Source: Rhizobium altiplani (GTDB taxonomy: Bacteria > Pseudomonadota > Alphaproteobacteria > Rhizobiales > Rhizobiaceae). Taken from it: a stretch of 64,000 nucleotides of DNA. Below are positions 55,794 to 64,000 of the stretch, in pieces. Location: assembly GCF_001542405.1 (NCBI RefSeq), contig NZ_LNCD01000103.1, positions 37,732-101,731 of the forward strand, given 5' to 3'. The position numbers were made by a program, and so were the translations under genes. The number at the start of each line of letters is the position of its first letter. Within the stretch, counting starts at the first letter, position 1. The notes beneath the pieces were generated by a model. That model ran no database searches. It was not told where the DNA came from and was given only the letters and a program-made list of their open reading frames with translations.

Positions 55794-57695
55794 GTGACCT
55801 ATCCGCAACTCCGATCCGAAGACCCGGAACTGGCGATTGAGACACGAAGCGGGTTACCCGCTTTGGTTTTGGCAGCGCTTGGTGTCGTTTACGGCGATAT
55901 CGGGACCAGCCCGCTCTATGCGTTTCGCGAGGCTCTGCATGCGACAGCAGGATCGGGATCGCACCGGGAGAACGTGCTCGGCATTCTTTCGCTGATTGTA
56001 TGGGCTCTGACGATCGTCGTCACGGTGAAGTACGTATCGTTCGTTCTGAGGGCCGACAATCGAGGCGAAGGCGGGACGCTGTCCTTAATGACGCTTGCAC
56101 GCCAGAGTTTCGTTGGGAAGCCGGCATGGATCCTCGTTCTGGGCGTCGCAGGCGCTTCCCTGTTTCTTGGCGACGCGATCATAACGCCTGCAATCTCCGT
56201 GTTGTCCGCCGTCGAAGGAATCCAGGTCGTCGCCCCGGGGCTCTCCGGATGGATCGTGCCGATCACCGTCACCATCATTGCCGCGCTGTTCTTCGTGCAG
56301 CGCTTCGGGACGAGCGGGGTTGCATCGGTGTTCGGCCCCATCATGGCGGTCTGGTTTCTGATTCTCGGAATAAGCGGCGGCATCCATATTCTCGACGACT
56401 TAGAGATCTTCAGTGCCCTCAACCCGCTTCATGGCATTCTCTATGCCTCGAGCAATGTCGGGCACGCGATCGCTGTCCTGGGAGCCGTATTTCTTGCGGT
56501 CACAGGGGCGGAGGCGCTCTATGTGGACCTTGGCCATTTCGGCCGACGGCCGATCGTGACGGCATGGTTTTTTCTCGTCTTCCCCTGCCTGCTTCTGAAC
56601 TACTTCGGACAGGGCGCGTTCGTGCTTGCGAACCCTGATATGACGAAACACCCCTTTTTTGATATGCACCCGGAATGGGCGCGGGTGCCGATCGTGTGTA
56701 TGGCAACCGCGGCCACGGTCATTGCGAGCCAAGCAGTCATCTCGGGGGCATATTCCCTTGTTCGTCAGGCCATGCACCTTAACGTGCTACCGCGTCTCCA
56801 GATCCTGCACACCTCGGAGACACACTCCGGTCAGATCTTCATGCCGCAAGTGAACGCGTTCCTTTTCGTATTCGTCGTAGCGCTCGTTCTGTATTTCAGG
56901 AGTTCGAGCGGACTTTCCGCAGCATACGGTATCGCGGTTACAGGCGAGATGCTCATCACCAGCGTCCTACTCTTCGTCGTGATGAAGCACATCTGGAAAT
57001 GGACGACCGTGACCACTGCAGCCGTCATTGTCCCGCTCTTTCTCATAGACGCCGGGTTCTTCGTCGCGAATATCGCCAAGTTTCCTGAGGGAGGATGGGT
57101 TCCGGTCACCGTGGCATGCACCATGGGCCTTATCATGCAGACGTGGATGGCGGGACGCCGACTGCTGGCCGCCCGCACGCGCGCCGATGAAGTTCCGCTC
57201 GAGGGTGTCATCCACAGGCTTGCCAAGAGGCCGCCTCCCACTGTGCATGGAACGGCCGTCTTTCTGACGAGCGACGTCGAAGGCGCGCCCACAGCGTTGC
57301 TGCACAGCCTGAAGCACTACAAGGTCCTCCACGAGCACAATGTCATCCTCAGCGTCGTCACCGCGACGGAGCCGTTCGTACCTGACGAGGAGAAGATCTT
57401 TCTCGAGAGTTTCAGTCCTCTGTTCAGCCGACTGGTGATTACCTTCGGATACATGGAGACACCGAATATTCCGCGCGCCTTGGTGCTTGTGCGCAAGCTC
57501 GGACTGAAGTTCGATATCATGTCGACGTCGTTCTTCCTGTCACGCCGGACCATCCTTCCTTCGAAGAAAGGCGGAATGCCCTTCTGGCAGGATCGGCTGT
57601 TCATCGTTCTCGCGCAGAACGCAGGCAACGCCACCGACTACTTCGGCCTTCCCAGTGGCAGAGTAGTGGAACTCGGGCTTCAAACTGTCATCTGA
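55794..57695 (+). CDS. kup: Kup-type potassium transporter
   Basis: A 633-residue low-affinity K+/H+ symporter. GVVYGDIGTSPLYAFREAL near residue 30 is the family signature; about 12 membrane helices follow, then a hydrophilic tail of about 170 residues. The start is GTG with a weak AGGA. An HD-domain gene follows 85 bp later. A kup-less remnant of the same locus lies at 17.2 kb. Confidence 0.92.
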   Translation: MTYPQLRSEDPELAIETRSGLPALVLAALGVVYGDIGTSPLYAFREALHATAGSGSHRENVLGILSLIVWALTIVVTVKYVSFVLRADNRGEGGTLSLMTLARQSFVGKPAWILVLGVAGASLFLGDAIITPAISVLSAVEGIQVVAPGLSGWIVPITVTIIAALFFVQRFGTSGVASVFGPIMAVWFLILGISGGIHILDDLEIFSALNPLHGILYASSNVGHAIAVLGAVFLAVTGAEALYVDLGHFGRRPIVTAWFFLVFPCLLLNYFGQGAFVLANPDMTKHPFFDMHPEWARVPIVCMATAATVIASQAVISGAYSLVRQAMHLNVLPRLQILHTSETHSGQIFMPQVNAFLFVFVVALVLYFRSSSGLSAAYGIAVTGEMLITSVLLFVVMKHIWKWTTVTTAAVIVPLFLIDAGFFVANIAKFPEGGWVPVTVACTMGLIMQTWMAGRRLLAARTRADEVPLEGVIHRLAKRPPPTVHGTAVFLTSDVEGAPTALLHSLKHYKVLHEHNVILSVVTATEPFVPDEEKIFLESFSPLFSRLVITFGYMETPNIPRALVLVRKLGLKFDIMSTSFFLSRRTILPSKKGGMPFWQDRLFIVLAQNAGNATDYFGLPSGRVVELGLQTVI

Positions 57696-57780
57696 CTGTT
57701 TGTTGACTGCGACGATGTCGGCGCCCGCTGACGGAACCGCGAAGATACCCGTTGCGTTTTCGCTGCGGAGGAAGTGCTCG

Positions 57781-58251
57781 ATGTCAAAACATGGCGAGAT
57801 TTCAACAGACGAAGTATCTGAACTCGAGTTGGCGCAACGGGTTTCGTCCGAAGCTCATGAGGGGCAGACGGATAAGACAGGCAATCCGTACATCAGCCAC
57901 TGCAAGCGAGTGGCCGATCGCGTCGAAGGTGCAAAAGAAAAGACAGTCGCCTTCCTTCACGATATCGTGGAGAAGTGCGACGGGTGGAACCTCGAACGTC
58001 TTCAACAACTGGGATTCAGCAAAGGCGTCATTGATGCGGTGAACGCTCTAACCCGCCGCAAAGACGAAACCGACGATCAGTTTGTTATTCGAGCAGTCGA
58101 AAACAAGATCGCCTGCCCTGTAAAGGTCGCCGATCTCCAAGACAATTTGCAGCAGGCCAACGCGGTCAGATCAGATCCCGTGAAATACAAACGAGGCTTG
58201 GAGCTTGTCGCAATGGTACAGGCGGATCCAAGTTTGACAGGTTTGACTTGA
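57781..58251 (+). CDS. HD-domain (RelA/SpoT-like hydrolase) protein
   Basis: A 156-residue single-domain protein with HD motifs: AHEGQTDKTGNPYISHCKRV, FLHDIVEK and CPVKVADLQDNLQQA. The pattern is that of the small (p)ppGpp-hydrolase-like group. GGAGGAA precedes ATG 57781. The last third and 65 bp after the stop are duplicated at 17290-17496. Confidence 0.85.
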   Translation: MSKHGEISTDEVSELELAQRVSSEAHEGQTDKTGNPYISHCKRVADRVEGAKEKTVAFLHDIVEKCDGWNLERLQQLGFSKGVIDAVNALTRRKDETDDQFVIRAVENKIACPVKVADLQDNLQQANAVRSDPVKYKRGLELVAMVQADPSLTGLT

Positions 58252-58316
58252 AGGAGTGTCCGTTCCTCCTGTCCATCATAACGAATCCCCCGGCTACACA
58301 ATTGTTCATTTGGCCC
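58110..58316 (+). repeat. 207-bp segment duplicated at 17290
   Basis: About 92% identical by eye to 17290-17496, with one deletion and one insertion in the copy. It covers the 3' part of the HD gene and its downstream sequence. Confidence 0.8.
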
Positions 58317-58420
58317 GCCGCTCAGGAATCCCAAGCGGTTGAGTATCATCACTCGGCATGGGCCAAAAAGGCATCCCTGCCATAAATCCGCAAACCCGCT
58401 CCGTGCAGCCTTGCGAATCG

Positions 58421-58438
58421 CATAAGTGTGTGCTTATG
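58421..58438. promoter_or_regulatory. Operator-like inverted repeat before the ArsR gene
   Basis: CATAAG-TGTGTG-CTTATG: 6-bp perfect arms end 7 bp before the ATG of the ArsR gene. This is the position and form of an autoregulatory ArsR site. Confidence 0.55.
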
Positions 58439-58445
58439 TGTTGTC

Positions 58446-58760
58446 ATGATCGAACATGATATTTTCCGTGCTCTGGCGGATCCGACCCGCCGCACGATTT
58501 TCGAAAAGCTCGCGAACGGCAGCATGAATGCCAGCGCGCTGCGCCAGGGCATGGATATCAGCCAGCCGGCGATGTCCCAACATCTCGCGGTCCTGCGAGC
58601 GGCAAGGCTGGTGCGCGAACAAAAGGAGGGCCGCTTCATGAACTATGAGGTCGATCCGGACGGGCTGGCCGTTATCGCGCAATGGCTGGCGAAATACCAC
58701 GCCTACTGGCCGGCTCGCATCGACGCTCTGAAGCTCTTGCTGAAGGATATGGATCAATGA
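58446..58760 (+). CDS. ArsR-family regulator of the SRPBCC pair
   Basis: A 104-residue winged-helix protein (IFRALADPTRRTIFEKLANG, ISQPAMSQHLAVLRAARLV). It lacks metal-binding cysteines, as usual for ArsR proteins paired with an SRPBCC gene. Its stop overlaps the next start (ATGA). An inverted repeat sits just upstream, suggesting autorepression. Confidence 0.9.
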   Translation: MIEHDIFRALADPTRRTIFEKLANGSMNASALRQGMDISQPAMSQHLAVLRAARLVREQKEGRFMNYEVDPDGLAVIAQWLAKYHAYWPARIDALKLLLKDMDQ

Positions 58761-59128
58761 ACGACATGAAGGCCAAGGTGCAGGCGAAGGTGCCGGAAAG
58801 CGGCTTCGAGCAGAGATACGAACTGGACGCGTCGCCGGAGAAAGTCTGGCGGGCGCTCAGCATCGCGGAATTCAGGGAAAAGTGGCTCCCGAGGGAGGCG
58901 CTTGCCGAGCCACAGTCGCTCTCCGAAACGCCAGGCGAGGAAATCCGCTACAAATTGCGCGACGATACCCCGCCCCATCTCGAAAGCACCGTCACCTTCA
59001 CGATCGCCCCGAATGGATCGGGCGGAACCAGCCTGCGGATCGTCCACGAGCTGACCGGCGCCACCTTGGAGCGGCTGGCGAAAACGGTCGCCAACGGCAA
59101 CAGCCCGACCCTCATGCTCGCCGCCTGA
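58757..59128 (+). CDS. SRPBCC-domain (AHSA1-like) protein
   Basis: A 123-residue START/AHSA1-type fold (YELDASPEKVWRALSIAEFR, TFTIAPNGSGGTSLRIVHEL). These bind hydrophobic ligands. Start ATGA overlaps the ArsR stop, so both are coupled. The pair is a common two-gene unit in rhizobia, with unknown ligand. Confidence 0.88.
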   Translation: MNDMKAKVQAKVPESGFEQRYELDASPEKVWRALSIAEFREKWLPREALAEPQSLSETPGEEIRYKLRDDTPPHLESTVTFTIAPNGSGGTSLRIVHELTGATLERLAKTVANGNSPTLMLAA

Positions 59129-59173
59129 CGCGGTAAGCCCCCCGAAAAATCTCGAAATGATTGGAGTTCGCCG

Positions 59174-59797
59174 ATGCGCGAAGCAATGCAACTCGTCCCT
59201 ATGGTCGTCGAACAATCCAGCAGAGGAGAGCGGTCTTTCGACATCTATTCCCGTCTGCTTCGTGAGCGGATCATCTTCCTCAACGGAGAGGTAAACGACA
59301 CGGTCTCGGCACTTGTCTGCGCACAATTGCTGTTTCTCGAAGCCGAAAGCCCCAAAAGGCCAATCCATCTCTACATCAATTCGCCCGGTGGCGTCGTCAC
59401 CAGCGGTCTCGCGATGTACGATACGATGCGTTACATTCACGCCCCGGTGCATACGCTGTGCATGGGTACCGCCCGCTCGATGGGCTCGTTCCTTTTGATG
59501 TCCGGCCAGCCGGGCGAACGGACTGCCCTTCCCAATGCCAGCATCCATATTCATCAGCCGCTAGGCGGATTCCAGGGACAGGCATCGGACATGCTGATCC
59601 ATGCCGAGGAAATGCAGAAGACCAAACATCGCATGACAAGGCTCTACGCCGAGCATTGCGGCCGCACCTACGAAGAATTCGAGCAAGCGATGGATCGCGA
59701 CCGCTTCATGACGGCGGAAGAGGCATTGGAATGGGGCCTTATCGATCGCATCCTGCAGGTTCGGGCAGTTGCCACCGACCACGTCGGCGCGACGTGA
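59174..59797 (+). CDS. clpP: ClpP-type serine protease subunit
   Basis: A 207-residue ClpP: S102 (GTARSMGSF), H127 (IHIHQPLGG) and D176 (DRDRFMT) form the triad at canonical spacing. The stretch around the nucleophile is GTARSMG rather than the usual GQAASMG. No clpX or clpA is nearby, so it may be an accessory paralog. The 59798-60068 gap shows no gene. Confidence 0.93.
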   Translation: MREAMQLVPMVVEQSSRGERSFDIYSRLLRERIIFLNGEVNDTVSALVCAQLLFLEAESPKRPIHLYINSPGGVVTSGLAMYDTMRYIHAPVHTLCMGTARSMGSFLLMSGQPGERTALPNASIHIHQPLGGFQGQASDMLIHAEEMQKTKHRMTRLYAEHCGRTYEEFEQAMDRDRFMTAEEALEWGLIDRILQVRAVATDHVGAT

Positions 59798-60068
59798 AAC
59801 GAGCCCGGCGCAATCCGGCGGCACTGCTACCTCGCGAACGCACCTCATGCGCAGGTTTCGATCAAGGCTCTTTCCATCTACCGGTCATGAGATTCCACGT
59901 GACATAGCTCCAGCCTGGTCACTTGCGAGAAACATCACGGCCGAAGCTATTTCTTTCAGGCTGACCAAGCCGCCCGATCCTCCGCGTTCCTCTAGGTTAT
60001 CTTGCCCTCAAGGCGGGTGTCACGATTTAGTCGAGCTCTCGGACGGCGACCGGAAACAGTTGTGTCTG

Positions 60069-60494
60069 TCAGAATTGAATCTCGATCAGCTCGGGAGGCT
60101 CCTTGTTGAAATCGGAATATCGAATCCACCGTGGCGTCGCTTTGAACATCACGACCCCTCTCTCGATGAACTCCCTGGCCGCCGGAAGGCTGTGGAGATA
60201 AGCTTCCTGGTATTGTTCGATATCTGCGGCAGGAACCCTTGTTGCCTCACCCTCGTATTGAACCGTGATATTGTCGTCCCATCCGACTACGAACGCGACG
60301 CCGGGACGCTCCGCGAGATTGTCGAACTTTCGCGTGTCCTTGAAAGTGCTGAACGCGATCTCAAGATTGTCCCGCACCGAGAAGTCGACCGTAGCCGCCT
60401 CCGGTGTTCCGTTGCGGTGGCATGTCGCAATGACCGCCAAGGTGTGCTGCCTCAGGAATTCAAGGATCATGCGTTTCGTATGATCTTCGTCCAT
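60069..60494 (-). CDS. Pyridoxamine 5'-phosphate oxidase-family protein
   Basis: A 141-residue split-barrel flavin-binding-like protein (LRQHTLAVIATCHRNGTPEAA, then NLEIAFSTFKDTRKFDNLAE). Members bind FMN or F420-like cofactors or haem; exact function unknown. GAGGGATGAGG precedes the ATG at 60494; longer in-frame starts lack an RBS. Confidence 0.85.
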   Translation of the reverse strand: MDEDHTKRMILEFLRQHTLAVIATCHRNGTPEAATVDFSVRDNLEIAFSTFKDTRKFDNLAERPGVAFVVGWDDNITVQYEGEATRVPAADIEQYQEAYLHSLPAAREFIERGVVMFKATPRWIRYSDFNKEPPELIEIQF

Positions 60495-61051
60495 TGCCTC
60501 ATCCCTCAGTGAGTATTCTCGATTTTTGTGTAGTCTTATTCGACAGCCCGCCGGCCTCAGCGGAGTTTGACCGCCAGCGCTGCGAGCTGGCGAGATATGC
60601 GTCACCGCCCGACCCAGCCGTTGATGCGTCCGTTCTAATCTCATGCCTTCCAGGACGATTAACACATTGCTCGCCCCTGTTCGATGGTCGTCGAGACCGT
60701 GACCTGAACCTCGAGTGGACTAAGTGTGGTTTTGTTCCGCTTCGTGCGCGCTTCAGCAGTTCAGATTGCATGCAAGCGAGGAAGTGGTTGCACAGGTGCC
60801 CTCCCAAGTCATCGGTCGGCAGGGTCCTGCGCCGAACATCATGAAGGCAGTCATGGTTCTAAGAGAACGCAAGATCGCCGAAGGGCTCACTGGAATGACC
60901 CCGGACAGCTTGCGGACTGACGCCGGCGATCACAACGAAGGATGACGGCTCGATGGGGGAGGAGATCGCCCGGACAATACCGCTTACCTCTTATTGACTC
61001 ACTCGCGGTTGAACAATAACTTCCTAACTCAGTCGTTAGGCTTGTCCTCAC
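60495..61051. other. Intergenic stretch without a clear gene
   Basis: About 560 bp between the PNPOx-like gene and the cyclase. A short open frame at 60841-60945 (MKAVMVLRERKIAEGLTGMT) has no convincing RBS or family. I see nothing else. Confidence 0.5.
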
Positions 61052-62752
61052 ATGACGGACCAATCTCTTCAGCGTCGCCTTGCTGCCATCGTCGTCGCCG
61101 ATGTGGTGGGATTTTCACGCCTCATGGAGGCTGATGAAGTCGCAACGCTGGCAAACCTCAAGGAACTCCGTTCTGGCGTTATCGAGCCGGCGGTGACGCG
61201 CAACAACGGTCGCATCTTCAAGGTCATGGGTGACGGATTCTTAATCGAATTCGGTAGCGCGGTGCATGCGGTCGCAGCAGCATTGGAAATGCAACGGGCC
61301 GCCTCTGCTGCGTCCGAAGACCGGCGCCTGCTCTTGCGTGTAGGCGTCAATCTGGGAGATGTCGTTAACGACGGTGCAGATGTCCTCGGCGACGGCGTCA
61401 ATGTCGCGGCGCGCCTCGAGACGCAGGCCGCACCGGGAGGTATCTGCATTTCAGCCAAAGTTCACGACGAGATCGTTGGCAAGATCGGCGACCGGTTCTT
61501 TGATGGAGGCGAACGCTACCTGGAGAACCTGACTCGCCCGGTCCACGTGTGGCATTGGCCGGATGCACTGCAGAACATATTGCCGCTGCCCGAATGTCCC
61601 TCGATCGCGGTATTGCCGTTCACGAATGTGAGTGGGGATGAAACGGACGCGCCTTTCGTCGACGGCTTGACCGAGGACCTGATCATAGACCTTTCCCGTA
61701 CGGCTGGCCTGTTCGTGATCGCGCGCAATTCCGTGAACGGCTATAGGGGCAAGTCGGTCGACGTACGGTTGGTCGCCCGGGAACTCGGCGTCCGCTACGT
61801 CCTCGAGGGGAGCGCCAGACGCGTAATGGGCCGTGTCCGCATCAATGTTCAATTGATCGACGCACTTGGCGGCCAGCGCTTGTGGGCGGACAGGTTTGAC
61901 AGGACGGTGGAAGATGTTTTCGAGCTACAGGATGAAGTTAACGCCAAGATTGTTGAAGCCCTGGTCGGCCGGCTGACGATCCCGAAGCAGCGCAATCGGC
62001 CGAAGAACCTTGAGGCCTACGATCTGTGTGTGCGTGCGCGCCGTCTGACGGAAGAGTCCCCGCAAACTGAGCGTGAAGCCTATATGCTGCTCCAACGCGC
62101 GGTTGAGCTCGAGCCATCATATGCCGAGGCGCTCGGTCTACTCGCCTATAACCGCTGGCTTGCCTGGACTCATTTCGGCGAGCCCGAAGATCCTAACCGT
62201 CGGATGGCGGTGACATTCGCGCAGAAGGCCGTCGACCTGGATCCCAACGATGCCGGCTGCCGTTACGTTCTGGGGACCATCTTGGCTTATGAGCGGCGAT
62301 GGGAGGAATCGGAGGCCGCCTTCGCCAAGGCCCTGGAGCTGGACCCCAACCACGCCGACACCTGGGCCGCCATGTCGGACATGTCTGTGCTGGACGGCAG
62401 GGTTGCCGACGGACTAGCGCAGATCGAAAAGGCTTTGCGGCTCAACCCCTACCCAACCTGCTGGTATCTTTGTCATCTTGGGCAGGCGCAATACGCCGCG
62501 CGTGACTATGAGGCGGCAACCGCTACCCTCCGCAGGGAAGACACGTATCGTACCAACTCACGCAAATTCCTGGCTGCTGCGCTTGCGCAGTTAGGCCACA
62601 GTCAGGAGGCGCGGCGAGAAGCAGAATTGTTCCTGATCGCCCACCCTCATTTCACGATCGGCCATTGGCTCAGCTCCCAGCCGCTGCGCGATGCATCCGT
62701 ACGAGACCACTTTGTCGACGGCTTCCGAAAGGCCGGCCTGCCGGAGATGTGA
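61052..62752 (+). CDS. Adenylate/guanylate cyclase with FlgO-like and TPR regions
   Basis: A 566-residue protein: N-terminal class III cyclase (AAIVVADVVGFSRLMEADEV with first metal Asp; FKVMGDGFLIEF with second), a FlgO/TolB-like middle domain (IAVLPFTNVSGDETDAPFVD) and C-terminal TPR repeats (AVDLDPNDAGCRYVLG, ALELDPNHADTWAAMS). This architecture is abundant in rhizobia. No strong RBS is seen at ATG 61052. Confidence 0.92.
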   Translation: MTDQSLQRRLAAIVVADVVGFSRLMEADEVATLANLKELRSGVIEPAVTRNNGRIFKVMGDGFLIEFGSAVHAVAAALEMQRAASAASEDRRLLLRVGVNLGDVVNDGADVLGDGVNVAARLETQAAPGGICISAKVHDEIVGKIGDRFFDGGERYLENLTRPVHVWHWPDALQNILPLPECPSIAVLPFTNVSGDETDAPFVDGLTEDLIIDLSRTAGLFVIARNSVNGYRGKSVDVRLVARELGVRYVLEGSARRVMGRVRINVQLIDALGGQRLWADRFDRTVEDVFELQDEVNAKIVEALVGRLTIPKQRNRPKNLEAYDLCVRARRLTEESPQTEREAYMLLQRAVELEPSYAEALGLLAYNRWLAWTHFGEPEDPNRRMAVTFAQKAVDLDPNDAGCRYVLGTILAYERRWEESEAAFAKALELDPNHADTWAAMSDMSVLDGRVADGLAQIEKALRLNPYPTCWYLCHLGQAQYAARDYEAATATLRREDTYRTNSRKFLAAALAQLGHSQEARREAELFLIAHPHFTIGHWLSSQPLRDASVRDHFVDGFRKAGLPEM

Positions 62753-62929
62753 CAGCGGGCGGGACAATCCCGACGCGTTCGAGAACTTAATCAACCACGG
62801 CTGGATGTTCGATCCGAACGGCGCCCAAGCCGCGGCGGTCAGTACGCGCTCAAGCACCTCCCGCGACACCGGCTCGCCTTTGAACCCGCGCACCGACCAT
62901 CGGCTTGTAACCGCCTCATACACGTCCAT
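62750..62929 (-). pseudogene. N-terminal fragment of a nitroreductase
   Basis: From ATG 62929 the frame encodes MDVYEAVTSRWSVRGFKGEP and LTAAAWAPFGSNIQPW, the start of an FMN-dependent nitroreductase. Similarity is lost after about 60 residues, where the 3' end of the cyclase gene begins. It is a truncation remnant. 62930-63353 contains no supported gene. Confidence 0.75.
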
Positions 62930-63353
62930 GATGTTTTCCTCCTTGCAGCCGGCATTCGCTTCGTTTCGAAAGCCATGCGCCCACTTGCGCGCCTCCCGGA
63001 CCAACAAGCAACCCAAACTAAGTGTCTATATCTGCACGTGTGTCCGAGAACGCCGTCTCGAAGCGACCTCATAAAAGCCTTCTGTCCGACCCGCGTGACC
63101 GTTGAGTGCATCAGGTTTCATCGAAGCGTCCGCGGCTGAGGGCGCGCTGTACCAACGGCCACCCCCGCATAGCGTGGTCCGCTCGGCGATCGGCCGACGT
63201 TCGCCGGCGACGCGGCGACTAATCATCCTGTTGGATGGAACTTCACGGCTCCTCCGCATCGTGGCGGTCAAGCCGAGCTGATCAGCCGCATTGCGGGGAT
63301 TGCGGCGAACCGACAGGTCAGAATTCCATGGTCGCCAACGAGCTATTGAACCC

Positions 63354-63983
63354 TCAAACTGCCTGCATGTAATCCGCCACACTGTAGCAATGGCTCGCCT
63401 GATAGGCGTTCCGTCCCCGGTTCATGTGCGTCAGGTTGAAGGTGCGGATTGCGCTCAGTACGCGGCGGCTTGTGAGAAATTTGCGGATCGAGACAGAGCC
63501 GCGCACATTGATGCCGAAAATATCAGCACCACGCGGGAAGAAGTAACTGACGTGCTCTGGCATCGCGACACTTTGCTCAAGAAAGTGTTCGTCCACCCGG
63601 CTCGGTGTTGCTGAACCATCTGTAGTGAAATCCGAAAGATGCACGATGAATCGGGCGCGGATATCGTCGCCGTGGGCATAGAGCGTGAAGAGCTCCATCC
63701 AGCTCGCATTGACGCGTATGAGCGGCTTGTCCGAGGTGGATGGGAGACAGGAAACCGACCAGTAGTAGCGCTCGGTCTTGCGCATGATCGGAATGCAGTT
63801 TGGACCGTATAGCCCGAGAATCTCCAGCAGTTGCCTCGCTTGCGGGCGACTGAGGAGTTTTTCAAATCGAGCGACATATTTGAAGCGCTGTTCAAGGGAC
63901 TCTTGGCGCTCGTCCGCGTCCAACAAGTCGATCTTGCCCGCTATCCAATCGCGCTGCTGCTCAAGATCCAGGAAGTGCCGCAC
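63354..63983 (-). CDS. Hypothetical protein, 5' end possibly outside the window
   Basis: At least 209 residues, soluble alpha/beta, not recognised. The first possible start in the window is GTG 63983, and the frame stays open to the window edge, so the true start may lie beyond. A mid-region with a run of aromatic and charged residues (SWMELFTLYAHGDDIRARFI) gives no family. Function unknown. Confidence 0.6.
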   Translation of the reverse strand: MRHFLDLEQQRDWIAGKIDLLDADERQESLEQRFKYVARFEKLLSRPQARQLLEILGLYGPNCIPIMRKTERYYWSVSCLPSTSDKPLIRVNASWMELFTLYAHGDDIRARFIVHLSDFTTDGSATPSRVDEHFLEQSVAMPEHVSYFFPRGADIFGINVRGSVSIRKFLTSRRVLSAIRTFNLTHMNRGRNAYQASHCYSVADYMQAV

Positions 63984-64000
63984 ACCAGTTGTTCTCGGGC

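Noticed and set aside
1..64000. tRNA, rRNA, CRISPR arrays, intact insertion sequences, integrases, replication origin
   Set aside because: I looked for their usual signatures and found none that I can support by eye; a tRNA or covariance-model scan was not possible here.

Overview
The window looks like GC-rich alphaproteobacterial DNA, most likely Rhizobiaceae (Rhizobium/Ensifer type) and probably a secondary replicon. The family call rests on the protein style: a MEDS/PAS-kinase/FixJ signalling cluster, class III cyclases, a SnoaL/AKR group and an AcoR-type activator. The replicon call is inference: the window carries orphan paralogs of housekeeping genes without their usual partners (groEL without groES, ilvB without ilvH, clpP without clpX, a truncated sucA without sucB). 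I saw no rRNA, tRNA, CRISPR array or intact insertion sequence.

Region 1 (0-17 kb) is a soluble di-iron monooxygenase island of the MimABCD/PrmABCD type (propane/acetone/phenol oxidation). A near-perfect sigma-54 promoter at 3830 drives hydroxylase large subunit, reductase, small subunit, coupling protein, an amidohydrolase, a DUF59-like protein and a divergent GroEL, ending at a hairpin plus T-run terminator. An AcoR-type sigma-54 activator, katG and a zinc alcohol dehydrogenase flank it. A divergent set of unrecognised genes (62 aa, WD40 propeller, coiled coil, 149 aa) shares the promoter region, and another unknown gene precedes the activator.

Region 2 (17-31 kb) holds a winged-helix/STAND regulator, two MFS transporters, a VOC/ABM/SDR cluster, a DUF4143 ATPase joined in frame to a cold-shock domain, an Abi-like gene and an NADP-dependent oxidoreductase. 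Remnants of other genes lie between them.

Region 3 (31-46 kb) is a signalling and detoxification region: MEDS protein, PAS histidine kinase, FixJ-type and CheY-like response regulators, a MOSC-flavodoxin reductase-2Fe2S fusion with a peroxiredoxin-like protein, an EmrAB-type pump, a cyclase, an aldo/keto reductase, a SnoaL-like protein and a TetR regulator. Five copies of an 18-bp element (GAYACCwwGGTACAATAG-like), all on the + strand and all upstream of + strand genes or gene remnants, suggest a common regulon. Several neighbouring genes are pseudogenes.

Region 4 (46-64 kb) is mixed: ilvB, mug, a GlxA-type AraC regulator, an AcuI-like reductase, ArsR regulators, truncated sucA, kup with an HD-domain gene, an ArsR/SRPBCC pair, clpP, a PNPOx-like protein and a cyclase-TPR protein. 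A decayed, kup-less copy of the kup/HD locus lies 40 kb away at 17.2 kb.
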